Shown here piece after piece: positions 7,475 to 15,320 of a DNA stretch of 64,000 nt (positions within the stretch are counted from its first letter, which is position 1; each line of letters opens with the position of its first letter). Source of the DNA: Peribacillus tepidiphilus (lineage in GTDB: Bacteria > Bacillota > Bacilli > Bacillales > DSM-1321); assembly GCF_009466385.1 (NCBI RefSeq), contig NZ_WIAQ01000006.1:28596-92595 (forward strand). The letters are read 5' to 3'. A program made the position numbers and the translations under genes. A model generated the notes under the pieces. The model saw only the letters and a program-made list of their open reading frames with translations. It searched no databases and had not been told where the DNA came from.

Positions 7475-8968
7475 ATGTTTAAAACACTTCTCGCCCGCAT
7501 AAGGCAGGTGATGTACAGAATGGGACTAATTAAGGGCATTAAGAAGCTGGCGGATCATAAAGATATCCAAGTCAGTGAAGAACTGTATCAGCAAATTGAT
7601 ATTTGGAAGGCCCTCTATAAAGGCTATTACAATGAATGGCATGATGTGGAGTATAAAACGATCAGCGGTACTAAAAAACGCCGTATGGCAACGCTAAACA
7701 TGCCGAAAGTGGTTGCTCAAGAACTAGCAACTCTCGTTTTCAACGAAAAATGTGAGATTAGTATTTCTGATAAGTCGCTGGCCGAAGAAATCGAGAATGT
7801 GTTCAAAGCGAACAGCTTTTATAAAAAGTTCCAGGGCTATTTGGAATATAATTTTGCTCTCGGCGGAATGGTTATAAAGCCATATGTAGAAAATGAGAAA
7901 ATCAAGCTTTCATATGTTACAGCAGATTGCTTCATTCCATTGGCTTGGGATAATCATGGCATTAACGAAGCTGTCTTTGTCAACGAGTTTAAAAAGCGTG
8001 ACAAGAAATACACTCACTTGGAGTGGCATTTATGGGAAGGTGATCAATACGTCATCAAGAATGAAGTGTATGAGAGCACCAACAGCGAAGATTTAGGTGT
8101 GAAGGTATCTCTGAAAGCCTTCTTTCCTACCCTCGAAGAAGAAGTTAGGATAAGCGGTTTTAAGCGGTCTAGTTTTGTGTATTTCAAACCGAATACAGCG
8201 AACAACATCGACACTACAAGTCCTTTGGGAATTTCGGTCTTCGCTAATGCCTTAGATACACTTCACTCACTGGATATTGCGTTTGACAGCTATCAGAGAG
8301 AATTTCGTCTAGGGAAGAAGCGGATTCTTGTACCTGCTTCTGCGATCAAAGCGGTCGTGGATCCACAAACCGGGGATATTAACAGATACTTCGATGCCAA
8401 TGATGAAGTCTATGAAGCATTCAATTTTGACCAGGACTCAAATGAAATTAAAGACATCTCCGTTGCCTTGCGAGTGGAAGAGCATATTGATGCAATCAAT
8501 TCCTTGCTTAATATCTTGGCCATGCAAATAGGCTTCTCTGCGGGATCCTTCACTTTCGATGGAACAGGCGTGAAAACAGCAACAGAGGTTGTAAGTGAAA
8601 ACTCCAAAACGTTCCGGACCAAGCAGGGGCATGAAACGATCATTGAAGCCGGACTGCAAGAATTGATCGAGGTTATTGTTCAGGTTGCGGAATTATACGG
8701 AATATTCATGGGTCCAGAAAATTATGAGGTCACTGTCACGTTTGATGATTCTATTGCAGAAGATCAGACAGCCGAGATTAACAAGCAGATTCAGCTTGTT
8801 AGCAACGGGCTAACTTCAAAGAAAAAAGCCATCATGAAGATTCACGGACTAACGGAAGAAGAGGCCGAGCGATTGCTGAAAGAAATCCGGGAAGAACAGC
8901 AAACGGCAACTGTCGAAGCGATTGACTTTTTCGGGATGAATCGGAACAACAAGCAGGATGATGAATAA
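7475..8968 (+). CDS. Portal protein (SPP1 gp6-like)
   Basis: About 497 residues, forming the dodecameric head vertex through which DNA passes. The family is recognised from YKGYYNEWHDVEYKTISG and the central core and clip region, and from position between terminase and minor capsid protein. ATG 7475 is chosen because GGGTGG precedes it; the in-frame GTG at 7463, overlapping the terminase stop, is the alternative. The C-terminus is acidic, helical and Gln-rich. The stop overlaps the next start (TAATG). Confidence 0.92.
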   Translation: MFKTLLARIRQVMYRMGLIKGIKKLADHKDIQVSEELYQQIDIWKALYKGYYNEWHDVEYKTISGTKKRRMATLNMPKVVAQELATLVFNEKCEISISDKSLAEEIENVFKANSFYKKFQGYLEYNFALGGMVIKPYVENEKIKLSYVTADCFIPLAWDNHGINEAVFVNEFKKRDKKYTHLEWHLWEGDQYVIKNEVYESTNSEDLGVKVSLKAFFPTLEEEVRISGFKRSSFVYFKPNTANNIDTTSPLGISVFANALDTLHSLDIAFDSYQREFRLGKKRILVPASAIKAVVDPQTGDINRYFDANDEVYEAFNFDQDSNEIKDISVALRVEEHIDAINSLLNILAMQIGFSAGSFTFDGTGVKTATEVVSENSKTFRTKQGHETIIEAGLQELIEVIVQVAELYGIFMGPENYEVTVTFDDSIAEDQTAEINKQIQLVSNGLTSKKKAIMKIHGLTEEEAERLLKEIREEQQTATVEAIDFFGMNRNNKQDDE

Positions 8969-10071
8969 TGGATCTACTCAAACAACAGCAACTAACGATG
9001 CCCGTTGTTGAGGTCTTTCTTGATATTGAAGAGCAAATCCTTATAAACATTGCCAAACTGTTGAAAAAACACAAGGGTTTGCTTGATGAAGATATTCTAT
9101 CCTGGCAAGCTCAACAGTTGTCAGAACTCGGATCACTGACTCAACAAAACATCATTACAATTGCAAAATATGCTCGTTTGTCTATCGATGAAGTCACGAA
9201 AATGCTTGAAAAAGCAGGATATACAACCGTTCAGGAATATGAAGGCGACTTGCAGGAAGCGGTACAGTTAGGATTGGCGGTTCAACCACCAATAGGACCG
9301 GAAGTAAGCCCATCGTTGGAAGCGATTTTGAGCGCATACCAGGCACAGGCGATGAACACTTTCAACTTAGTTAACACAACGCTCATACAACAAGCGGAAC
9401 AGGCGTATTTGGACATCGTGAACCAAACAGTAGGGAAAGTATTAGCAGGAGTACAAACGCCGCGGGAAGCCTTAAGAGAAGTTGCTGGCAAGTGGGCTGA
9501 AAAAGGTATTCCAGCTTTAATTGACAGGGCCGGAAAACAGTGGTCAACGGAAGCTTACATGAACATGGTTATGCGATCGATGAGTAATAGAATTGCAAAT
9601 GACATGCAGAATGCCCGTATGGCGGAATATGGGGTGGATTTGATTGAGGTTAGTTCGCATATGGGAGCAAGGCCAAAATGCTTTCCCTATCAAGGAAGAA
9701 TCTTTTCTTTGAGTGGAACAAGCGACAAATACCCGCCTTTTAGCTCCACATCATACGGCCAACCAGATGGACTGTTTGGAATTAACTGTCGTCATTTGAA
9801 ATATCCGTACATTCCGGGTATCACGAAGCAACGCTATAAACCTTATGACGCAGAAAAGAACCGTAAGGAATATGAGGAAAGTCAACAGCAACGCTATCTT
9901 GAAAGGCAGATCCGGAAGGCAAAACGTGAACTTGCTATGATGCAAGCCATGGGTGATGAAGAAGGTATCAAGAAAGCAAAACAAAAAGTCCGTGATCGTC
10001 AAGCGGAGATGAGGGAGTTTATTGACGCGACTGGAAGAACACGACGTTATGAGCGTGAAAAACCTTATTAA
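8968..10071 (+). CDS. Minor capsid protein (phage_min_cap2 / gp7-like)
   Basis: 367 residues. The N-terminal two thirds is helical. The C-terminal part contains the family signature: VSSHMGARPKCFPYQGRIFS, then SSTSYGQPDGLFGINCRHL, with conserved His/Cys positions. Such head proteins bind the portal and are often injected or needed for DNA delivery. A highly charged coiled-coil tail follows (ERQIRKAKRELAMMQAM). Encoded directly after the portal with overlapping start and stop. Confidence 0.88.
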   Translation: MDLLKQQQLTMPVVEVFLDIEEQILINIAKLLKKHKGLLDEDILSWQAQQLSELGSLTQQNIITIAKYARLSIDEVTKMLEKAGYTTVQEYEGDLQEAVQLGLAVQPPIGPEVSPSLEAILSAYQAQAMNTFNLVNTTLIQQAEQAYLDIVNQTVGKVLAGVQTPREALREVAGKWAEKGIPALIDRAGKQWSTEAYMNMVMRSMSNRIANDMQNARMAEYGVDLIEVSSHMGARPKCFPYQGRIFSLSGTSDKYPPFSSTSYGQPDGLFGINCRHLKYPYIPGITKQRYKPYDAEKNRKEYEESQQQRYLERQIRKAKRELAMMQAMGDEEGIKKAKQKVRDRQAEMREFIDATGRTRRYEREKPY

Positions 10072-10084
10072 AGGTGGTGATTTC

Positions 10085-10234
10085 GTGTTTGTAACCAAAA
10101 AGGAATTTGATGAACTGAAAAAGAAGGTTGAAGATCAAGAGCAGATCATTCAGAACATGTCTTATCATCTCATACAGCTGCAACAAGAAATTAATGAATT
10201 GAAGAAACCAAATGAGCCTAACTATTTCGGTTAA
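10085..10234 (+). CDS. Short coiled-coil protein
   Basis: 49 residues from GTG 10085, chosen because AAAGGTGGTGA ends 4 nt upstream; longer in-frame starts inside the previous gene exist. One coiled-coil helix (FDELKKKVEDQEQIIQNMS, LQQEINELKK) with heptad hydrophobics. Function unknown. The hairpin of the terminator overlaps its last codons. Confidence 0.55.
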   Translation: MFVTKKEFDELKKKVEDQEQIIQNMSYHLIQLQQEINELKKPNEPNYFG

Positions 10235-10245
10235 GGCTTTTTTTC
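10215..10245 (+). terminator. Intrinsic terminator between head gene blocks
   Basis: AGCCTAAC pairs with GTTAAGGCT (one bulge), then seven T. It lies before the scaffold gene and may attenuate rather than stop late transcription. Confidence 0.7.
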
Positions 10246-10309
10246 TTGCCTTTTATTCGTTAGGCGTTAAAGAAACGAAAGGAAATTACCCATACGGGAG
10301 GTTTTGTAG

Positions 10310-10993
10310 ATGGAAGTTATTAAAGAAATGGCATATCGTCAGCCAATTAATGACGAAGGTTGGTTACGTTTGAATTTGCAACACTTTGCCGAGGGTGGCG
10401 AAGGGGGAAATAGCGGCGGTGAAGGCGGTCAAGCCGGAGCCGGTGAAGGTGCTGCTTCTCAAGGTGGAGAAGGACAAGGGCAAACAGGCAGTGAAAAAAC
10501 CTTCACACAAGAAGATGTCAACAACATCGTCGCTAAAGAAGCAAAAAAGGCACAAGAAAAGCTTTTAAAACAGCTTGGCATTGAGGACTTTAATTCCGCA
10601 AAAGAAGGCCTTCAAAAGTTCAAAGAATGGCAAGATACGCAAAAAACAGAAGCTCAAAAGCAAGCTGAACGCTTGCAGAAGCTAGAAACAGACTTTAACA
10701 CAATCAGTGAAGAAAATGCTTCATTAAAAGCGCAAATCGCTGCCATGAAAGCAGGAGTTCATGCTGACTATGTTGAGGATGTCGTCATTTTGGCTCAACG
10801 TCTTGTGAATGACGATACAGCCATTGATGACGCAATCGCGAAGGTAGTAGAGAAATACCCGCATTTCAAAGAAGCACAACAACAGCATCAAGACCCAAAA
10901 CCTCAATTTTCAGTAGGAACACATCAAAAGCAAGGCAGCAGTGAAGCACTAAGCCTTCGTGATGCCCTTGCTCAAAGACTTTCAAAACAATAA
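10310..10993 (+). CDS. Capsid scaffolding protein (DUF4355-like)
   Basis: 227 residues in the classic scaffold layout: short N-terminal segment with LRLNLQHFAEG, a Gly/Glu/Gln-rich low-complexity stretch (residues about 28-60), a long coiled coil (residues about 65-145) and a short C-terminal basic segment that usually binds the coat protein. Immediately upstream of the major capsid gene, as in SPP1 (gp11-gp13). Expected to direct procapsid assembly and then leave the head. GGGAGG precedes ATG 10310. Confidence 0.87.
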   Translation: MEVIKEMAYRQPINDEGWLRLNLQHFAEGGEGGNSGGEGGQAGAGEGAASQGGEGQGQTGSEKTFTQEDVNNIVAKEAKKAQEKLLKQLGIEDFNSAKEGLQKFKEWQDTQKTEAQKQAERLQKLETDFNTISEENASLKAQIAAMKAGVHADYVEDVVILAQRLVNDDTAIDDAIAKVVEKYPHFKEAQQQHQDPKPQFSVGTHQKQGSSEALSLRDALAQRLSKQ

Positions 10994-11010
10994 CAAAAGG
11001 AGTGGTTTAA

Positions 11011-12006
11011 ATGCCAGTAACTTTAGAACAAGCCAAAGTAGCAATGCATGATAAAGTTGATCAACAAGTCGTTGACGAATTTCGTCGCAGTTCACTATTG
11101 CTAGATCGATTGATTTTTGACGATGCCGTTTCGCCGGGTACAGGTGGATCCACACTCACATATGGATACCAACGTTTGAAAACCCCTGCTGTCGCTCAAT
11201 TCCGTAATATCAACCAAGAATACACTGCACAAGAAGCAGATCGCGAAGACATCTATGTAAAACTCAAAATTTTTGGTGGAGCGTTCGAGATTGACCGCGT
11301 GATTCAAGATACAAGTGGCCAAATCAACGAGACTCAATTTCAGCTGCAACAAAAAATCATCGGAGCTTCTAACCTGTTCCACTACACTGTTATTAACGGT
11401 GATGAAGCAGTAGATTCCAAAGCGTTTGATGGATTAAACAAAGCGTTAGCAGGCTCGTCTACAGAATTGAACGCAGATGACGTTCTTGACGTATCGACTT
11501 CTGCTGCTATCGAATCTGATAAATTCGCATTGCTTGATGCGATTGATAATTTCTTGGCTGAATTGGACGGTCGTCCATCAATGTTATTGGGAAATAGCAA
11601 GCTCATTACTAAAATCAAATCTGTTGCTCGTCGTGCAGGATACTTGACACAATCAGAAGGTGCTTTCGGTCGTACGGTACAAGGTTATGACGGTATCCCA
11701 CTTGTGGATTTGGGTTATTTTGTACAAGTTTCTGGCGGTGTTCCGTCTACTGTTCCTGTCGTTCCGATCGTAAGCCGTACTATCAATTCACAAAACACAA
11801 CGGGTTTAACAGACCTTTACGCTGTTAGCATCGGTTTAGATGGATTCCACGGTGTATCTCCAACTGGAAATGGTGTTATCCGCACTTATCTTCCTGACTT
11901 CAATTCGCCTGGGGCAGTGAAAAAAGGCGAGGTTGAAATGGTGGCTGCTGTTGCGTTGAAAAACACTCGCAAAGCTGGCGTTCTTCGCAATATTAAAGTA
12001 GCGTAA
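11011..12006 (+). CDS. Major capsid protein
   Basis: 331 residues, the expected size for an HK97-fold coat protein, directly after the scaffold. Recognisable segments include MPVTLEQAKVAMHDKVDQQV, GTGGSTLTYGYQRLKTPA and the C-terminal YAVSIGLDGFHGVSPTGNG. AAAAGGAGTGG gives a strong RBS. Codon use is biased toward host-preferred codons (many GCT, CGT, GTA), in keeping with very high expression. It would form the icosahedral shell. Confidence 0.9.
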   Translation: MPVTLEQAKVAMHDKVDQQVVDEFRRSSLLLDRLIFDDAVSPGTGGSTLTYGYQRLKTPAVAQFRNINQEYTAQEADREDIYVKLKIFGGAFEIDRVIQDTSGQINETQFQLQQKIIGASNLFHYTVINGDEAVDSKAFDGLNKALAGSSTELNADDVLDVSTSAAIESDKFALLDAIDNFLAELDGRPSMLLGNSKLITKIKSVARRAGYLTQSEGAFGRTVQGYDGIPLVDLGYFVQVSGGVPSTVPVVPIVSRTINSQNTTGLTDLYAVSIGLDGFHGVSPTGNGVIRTYLPDFNSPGAVKKGEVEMVAAVALKNTRKAGVLRNIKVA

Positions 12007-12018
12007 GGGGTGATTATT

Positions 12019-12306
12019 TTGGCAATTATCAAAGCTCCAAACGAAAAATATAACGGCGTGAGTGCTTCGCTCACGTTCGTTAATGGGAAGGCTGAAACTG
12101 ATGAACCTTGGTTGATTCAATGGTTTAAAGAACATGGTTATGAGGTAATCGAGGAAGAAAAGGAACAATCTGGAGTCGTTCTCGAGAAACTCACAAAAGA
12201 CCAAATTAAAGCAAAGTTAGATGAGTTAAACATTGAATATGACTCAAACGACAATAAAGATGTATTGCTAGAAAAATTGAAGGCTGCAATCGAAAAGAGT
12301 GAGTAG
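12019..12306 (+). CDS. Small head protein with C-terminal HeH/LEM-like helices
   Basis: 95 residues from TTG 12019, chosen because AAGGGGTGA is 5 nt upstream (GTG 12010 would sit inside that RBS). The N-terminus MAIIKAPNEKYNGVSASLTF is typical of small proteins found after phage coat genes. The last 40 residues (LEKLTKDQIKAKLDELNIEY, then DVLLEKLKAAIEK) match the short helix-extended-helix fold. Role unknown, possibly capsid decoration or a connector accessory. Confidence 0.72.
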   Translation: MAIIKAPNEKYNGVSASLTFVNGKAETDEPWLIQWFKEHGYEVIEEEKEQSGVVLEKLTKDQIKAKLDELNIEYDSNDNKDVLLEKLKAAIEKSE

Positions 12307-12308
12307 CC

Positions 12309-12707
12309 ATGGCCTACATTGACAAGCAATACTATGACAATGAATACAAAGGTGTTCCCATCGCTGATGAGAGCACCTTTAATCGTTTGGCCGAGAGAGC
12401 CAGTGATGTTATCGATGAAATGACAGAGTACAAGATTCAAGATTTTAACACTCTGACAACGTTTCAACAGACACAAGTAAAAAAGGCTACTGCTGCTCAA
12501 ATCGAGTACATGGTGACTTCTGGGGAATCAGTGATTCATGGAAGTAATTTTGGTTCTGTAAGCATTGGAAGTTTCAGCTATTCGGAAGGGGCAAAAGGAT
12601 CTAATGATAGTCGTATAAACCGAAATGAACAACGGACAAGTCCAGCGGTGATTGGCTATTTGAAACCGACAGGCCTGCTTTACAGGGGCGTGAGCGTATA
12701 TGGTTAA
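12309..12707 (+). CDS. Head-tail connector (gp15/gp6-like adaptor)
   Basis: 132 residues, position and size of the adaptor ring that binds below the portal. Helical N-terminal half (STFNRLAERASDVIDEMTEY) and a flexible C-terminal part with SIGSFSYSEG, a pattern of phage connector proteins. Its last bases overlap the next gene by 8 nt. Confidence 0.82.
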   Translation: MAYIDKQYYDNEYKGVPIADESTFNRLAERASDVIDEMTEYKIQDFNTLTTFQQTQVKKATAAQIEYMVTSGESVIHGSNFGSVSIGSFSYSEGAKGSNDSRINRNEQRTSPAVIGYLKPTGLLYRGVSVYG

Positions 12708-13032
12708 GCCGATTCCTAAAAGGGTTCTCATTCATGAGGTCACTTATGAGGAATACGCAGGCAATGACGGATGGGGCGAGTCTTACAAAGAACCCGTCAC
12801 TCTTTCAAACGTTCTTGTCCAATCTGTTTCAAATATATCTCGTTCAAACACAGCAGAGGAAAAACTATATAAATCTCTGCTGTTTTTTGATGTTGTGAAT
12901 TCTTCTGCCAGTGCTGAATTTACCTTCAAAGAGAAATCGAAAGTTACCTTTGAAGGACAGGTGATGACAGTTGCGAAGGTCAATCCTTGCTATGCTTTTA
13001 CCCTCCATCATTACGAGGTTGAATTGACATGA
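12700..13032 (+). CDS. Minor capsid / head-closure protein (Minor_capsid_1 type)
   Basis: 110 residues, beta-rich, beginning MVKPIPKRVLIHEVTYEEY. Size, position and the segment STAEEKLYKSLLFFDVVNSS point to the minor-capsid-1 family, thought to close the head after packaging. ATGA overlap with the next gene. Confidence 0.8.
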   Translation: MVKPIPKRVLIHEVTYEEYAGNDGWGESYKEPVTLSNVLVQSVSNISRSNTAEEKLYKSLLFFDVVNSSASAEFTFKEKSKVTFEGQVMTVAKVNPCYAFTLHHYEVELT

Positions 13033-13394
13033 TTCGATTCAGAACAAGGGTGAAACTCGACACTAGAAAACTAAAGAGCAAGCAAACTGCTGCGAAAAAA
13101 GCGGCTCAAATGCAACTGGACCAAGACGTTCTGAAAGACTCAAACTTTTTCATCCCTAAGCAAGAGGGATATTTAGAAGCGAGTTCTTTGACACACAGCC
13201 GGATCGGTGAAGGTCATATTGAGTGGAACACGCCTTATGCTCGGCGATTGTACTACAACCCGCAATACAACTTTTCAAAAGACGTGAACCCGAATGCTCA
13301 AGGATTGTGGTTTGAAGCAGCAAAAGCACTTCATAAACCGGATTGGATCGAAACTGTACGTCGGCAATACGAGCAATACTTTAATGGAAAGTAG
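13029..13394 (+). CDS. Minor capsid / neck protein (Minor_capsid_2 type)
   Basis: 121 residues. Signature-like segments: PKQEGYLEASSLTHSRIGEG, WNTPYARRLYYN and NPNAQGLWFEAAKA, which recur in the Minor_capsid_2 family of Gram-positive siphoviruses. Probably a neck or tail-terminator component. Tightly coupled to the gene before it. Confidence 0.82.
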   Translation: MIRFRTRVKLDTRKLKSKQTAAKKAAQMQLDQDVLKDSNFFIPKQEGYLEASSLTHSRIGEGHIEWNTPYARRLYYNPQYNFSKDVNPNAQGLWFEAAKALHKPDWIETVRRQYEQYFNGK

Positions 13395-13402
13395 GTGTTT
13401 GA

Positions 13403-13804
13403 ATGGATTTTATTTATAGATTGCAAGATTACCTTGCAAAAGAATTGAAACAGACAATTAATGTCGGATTATTAGGCACGAATTCGCCCTCTATTGCTAT
13501 CCGTCAAACACCTTCTTCTGTAACCAGTCGTTATGTGGATAAGGGGAAAACATTCGATTTTAGTTTCCAAGTCCTGATGAAAGATAAAGCAGCTGCAGGT
13601 CACAAAAATGTGATCGACACCATGAATAAAATAGTTGACCTATTAGAGGGGCTGTCAAGTGATTCTATTAAGAGTCAAAATGGCAGTTTTTCTTTCATTA
13701 AATGCGAATGCTACACTCTACCAAATTTCGTTGAAAAAACAGATCATGACGAATACATTTACACGGCAATTTTCAAATGTGAATTAGAAAAGGGAGGTAT
13801 TTAA
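13403..13804 (+). CDS. Minor capsid / tail completion protein (Minor_capsid_3 type)
   Basis: 133 residues just before the tail tube gene, the usual place of the tail terminator. Contains IAIRQTPSSVTSRYVDKGKT and FDFSFQVLMKD, in line with the Minor_capsid_3 family. A terminator ring would cap the tail tube and join it to the head; that role is inferred from position. Confidence 0.8.
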   Translation: MDFIYRLQDYLAKELKQTINVGLLGTNSPSIAIRQTPSSVTSRYVDKGKTFDFSFQVLMKDKAAAGHKNVIDTMNKIVDLLEGLSSDSIKSQNGSFSFIKCECYTLPNFVEKTDHDEYIYTAIFKCELEKGGI

Positions 13805-13805
13805 T

Positions 13806-14246
13806 ATGCCAGGATTTGAGTTAATGAACAAACACATTTTTGAAATCAATACGACACTGGGTGTTTCTCCAGGCACTTATGCACGGATTGCCGCGGGAAT
13901 TACTGACGTTGAACCAAATAACAACGAAGAACTTTCACAAGACAAATACCTTGATGGAGATGGATACGGTCAGACAGACGTGATCGGAGCACAAATGGTT
14001 CTGGCGTTTACCGGTCATCGTAAATATGGTGATCCGGCGCAGGATTTCATTTTTAGCAAGTTGCTTGAACTAGGCCCAGAACGTCGAACTGAATTTCGAT
14101 GGACTGAACCTGATGGGGGGATTTTCGAAGGAGAATGCACAATCGCTAACATTTCGGGGCCTAGTGGGAATGCCGGTGCAAAAGGTGAAATTTCATTCGA
14201 AATTCACTTCAACGGCAAACCGGACTATACACCACCAACACCTTAA
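13806..14246 (+). CDS. Major tail (tube) protein
   Basis: 146 residues, small for the family but with a typical beta-rich pattern (GVSPGTYARIAAGITDVEPN, GDGYGQTDVIGAQMVLAFTG). Strong RBS GGGAGG before ATG 13806, and a strong terminator right after, which would give the extra transcript abundance expected of a tube subunit. It would stack into rings along the tape measure. Confidence 0.85.
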   Translation: MPGFELMNKHIFEINTTLGVSPGTYARIAAGITDVEPNNNEELSQDKYLDGDGYGQTDVIGAQMVLAFTGHRKYGDPAQDFIFSKLLELGPERRTEFRWTEPDGGIFEGECTIANISGPSGNAGAKGEISFEIHFNGKPDYTPPTP

Positions 14247-14248
14247 TG

Positions 14249-14274
14249 GAGTCGCTTTCTAGCGACTCTTTTTC
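14249..14274 (+). terminator. Intrinsic terminator after tail tube gene
   Basis: Perfect 8-bp stem GAGTCGCT-TTCT-AGCGACTC followed by TTTTTC. Likely partial, separating abundant tube mRNA from the chaperone and tape-measure genes. Confidence 0.85.
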
Positions 14275-14301
14275 TTTATTAAAAAAGGAGGATGACGATA
14301 C

Positions 14302-14703
14302 ATGAGAAAATTTGAGTTCAAGAAAACGTATGAAGAAGTGGACATTGCAGGGAAAGTTTACAGAATCGAATTTAACGATGATAAATTACGCGAATATCAA
14401 GAGAAGTTTCTATCTTTTCAAGCCGATGTAGACGAGTATGTAAAGATTGATGAAACAAAACTGACAAAAGAAGAACAATGGGATCACTTCGAGAAAGGAA
14501 AACAACTTGCTCGCAATGTCATTGACACGCTATTTGGTGAAGGGTCATTTGATGAACTGTATGAAAAAGGCGGTCGTTCGATTGAGAATATGTACGATCT
14601 CATTTGGTACCTGGCCGAAATCGTAAAAGAACGCAGCGGACGGAATAGAGAGGAGAAGCGGCAGCAGTACGTGAAACGTAAAAATCACGTGAACGGGAAA
14701 TGA
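14302..14703 (+). CDS. Tail assembly protein (gpG-like)
   Basis: 133 residues between tail tube and tape measure, the standard site of tail assembly chaperones. Begins MRKFEFKKTYEEVDIAGKVY and ends in a basic tail. AAAAGGAGGATG precedes the start. Chaperones of this type coat the tape measure during assembly. Coupled to the next gene by ATGA rather than by a visible slippery frameshift site. Confidence 0.75.
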   Translation: MRKFEFKKTYEEVDIAGKVYRIEFNDDKLREYQEKFLSFQADVDEYVKIDETKLTKEEQWDHFEKGKQLARNVIDTLFGEGSFDELYEKGGRSIENMYDLIWYLAEIVKERSGRNREEKRQQYVKRKNHVNGK

Positions 14704-15320
14704 GCTTCACACTGACATCTACATTCGACGATGATCGCTTTGAATACGAGGGCAAAGTTTTTCATGTCGAAATGGCATTCGATAACATTCTGCGCCTATT
14801 CGAAATGTTTGACGATGATTCATTGCTTGAGTGGGAAAAGATTCTATGGGCACTTGAAATTCTCGTTTTTGAGTACGACGAATTAAGAGAAATATCGTTT
14901 GAGGAACAATTTGAGCTATTCAAGTTTTTGATGAAAGAGTTTCTTGAAATCGATTTGGATAAACCTTCTGAAGAACAAAAGAAAATCATGGATTACAAGA
15001 AAGACGCTGAATTAATCTATGCGTCTTTTTTTGCTGTCTACAAGATTGATTTGTTCGAAATGCACGGGAAATTGCATTGGAAGAAGTTCCAAGCATTGCT
15101 CACTCATTTAGATGACAATTCCCCGTTCAAACAAGCCATTGGCTATCGGACTATGAAAGTTCCTACAGCAAAAGAAGCTTCAAAAGAATACATTCAGCAT
15201 GTCCGAAAGATGAAGCAGCTTTATGCATTGGAAGATGAACAACGAAATGCTGATGATGTGTTCGATACTCTTGCTCAAACGTTCAAAGCAGGCGCAAAGG
15301 TGGTGAAACAAGATGGCTGA
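14700..15320 (+). CDS. Phage Gp15 family tail assembly protein
   Basis: 206 residues starting at the ATGA overlap. Family hallmarks: FDNILRLFEMFDDDSLLEWE, then EEQKKIMDYKKDAELIYASF and FHxMHGKLHWxKF-type residues (FEMHGKLHWKKFQALL). In other phages the downstream member of the chaperone pair is made by ribosomal frameshift; here it has its own start. It overlaps the tape measure start by 8 nt. Confidence 0.83.
   Translation: MSFTLTSTFDDDRFEYEGKVFHVEMAFDNILRLFEMFDDDSLLEWEKILWALEILVFEYDELREISFEEQFELFKFLMKEFLEIDLDKPSEEQKKIMDYKKDAELIYASFFAVYKIDLFEMHGKLHWKKFQALLTHLDDNSPFKQAIGYRTMKVPTAKEASKEYIQHVRKMKQLYALEDEQRNADDVFDTLAQTFKAGAKVVKQDG

Noticed and set aside
14690..14710. Programmed frameshift joining the two tail assembly genes
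   Set aside because: No slippery heptamer seen; the second gene has its own ATG in an ATGA overlap.
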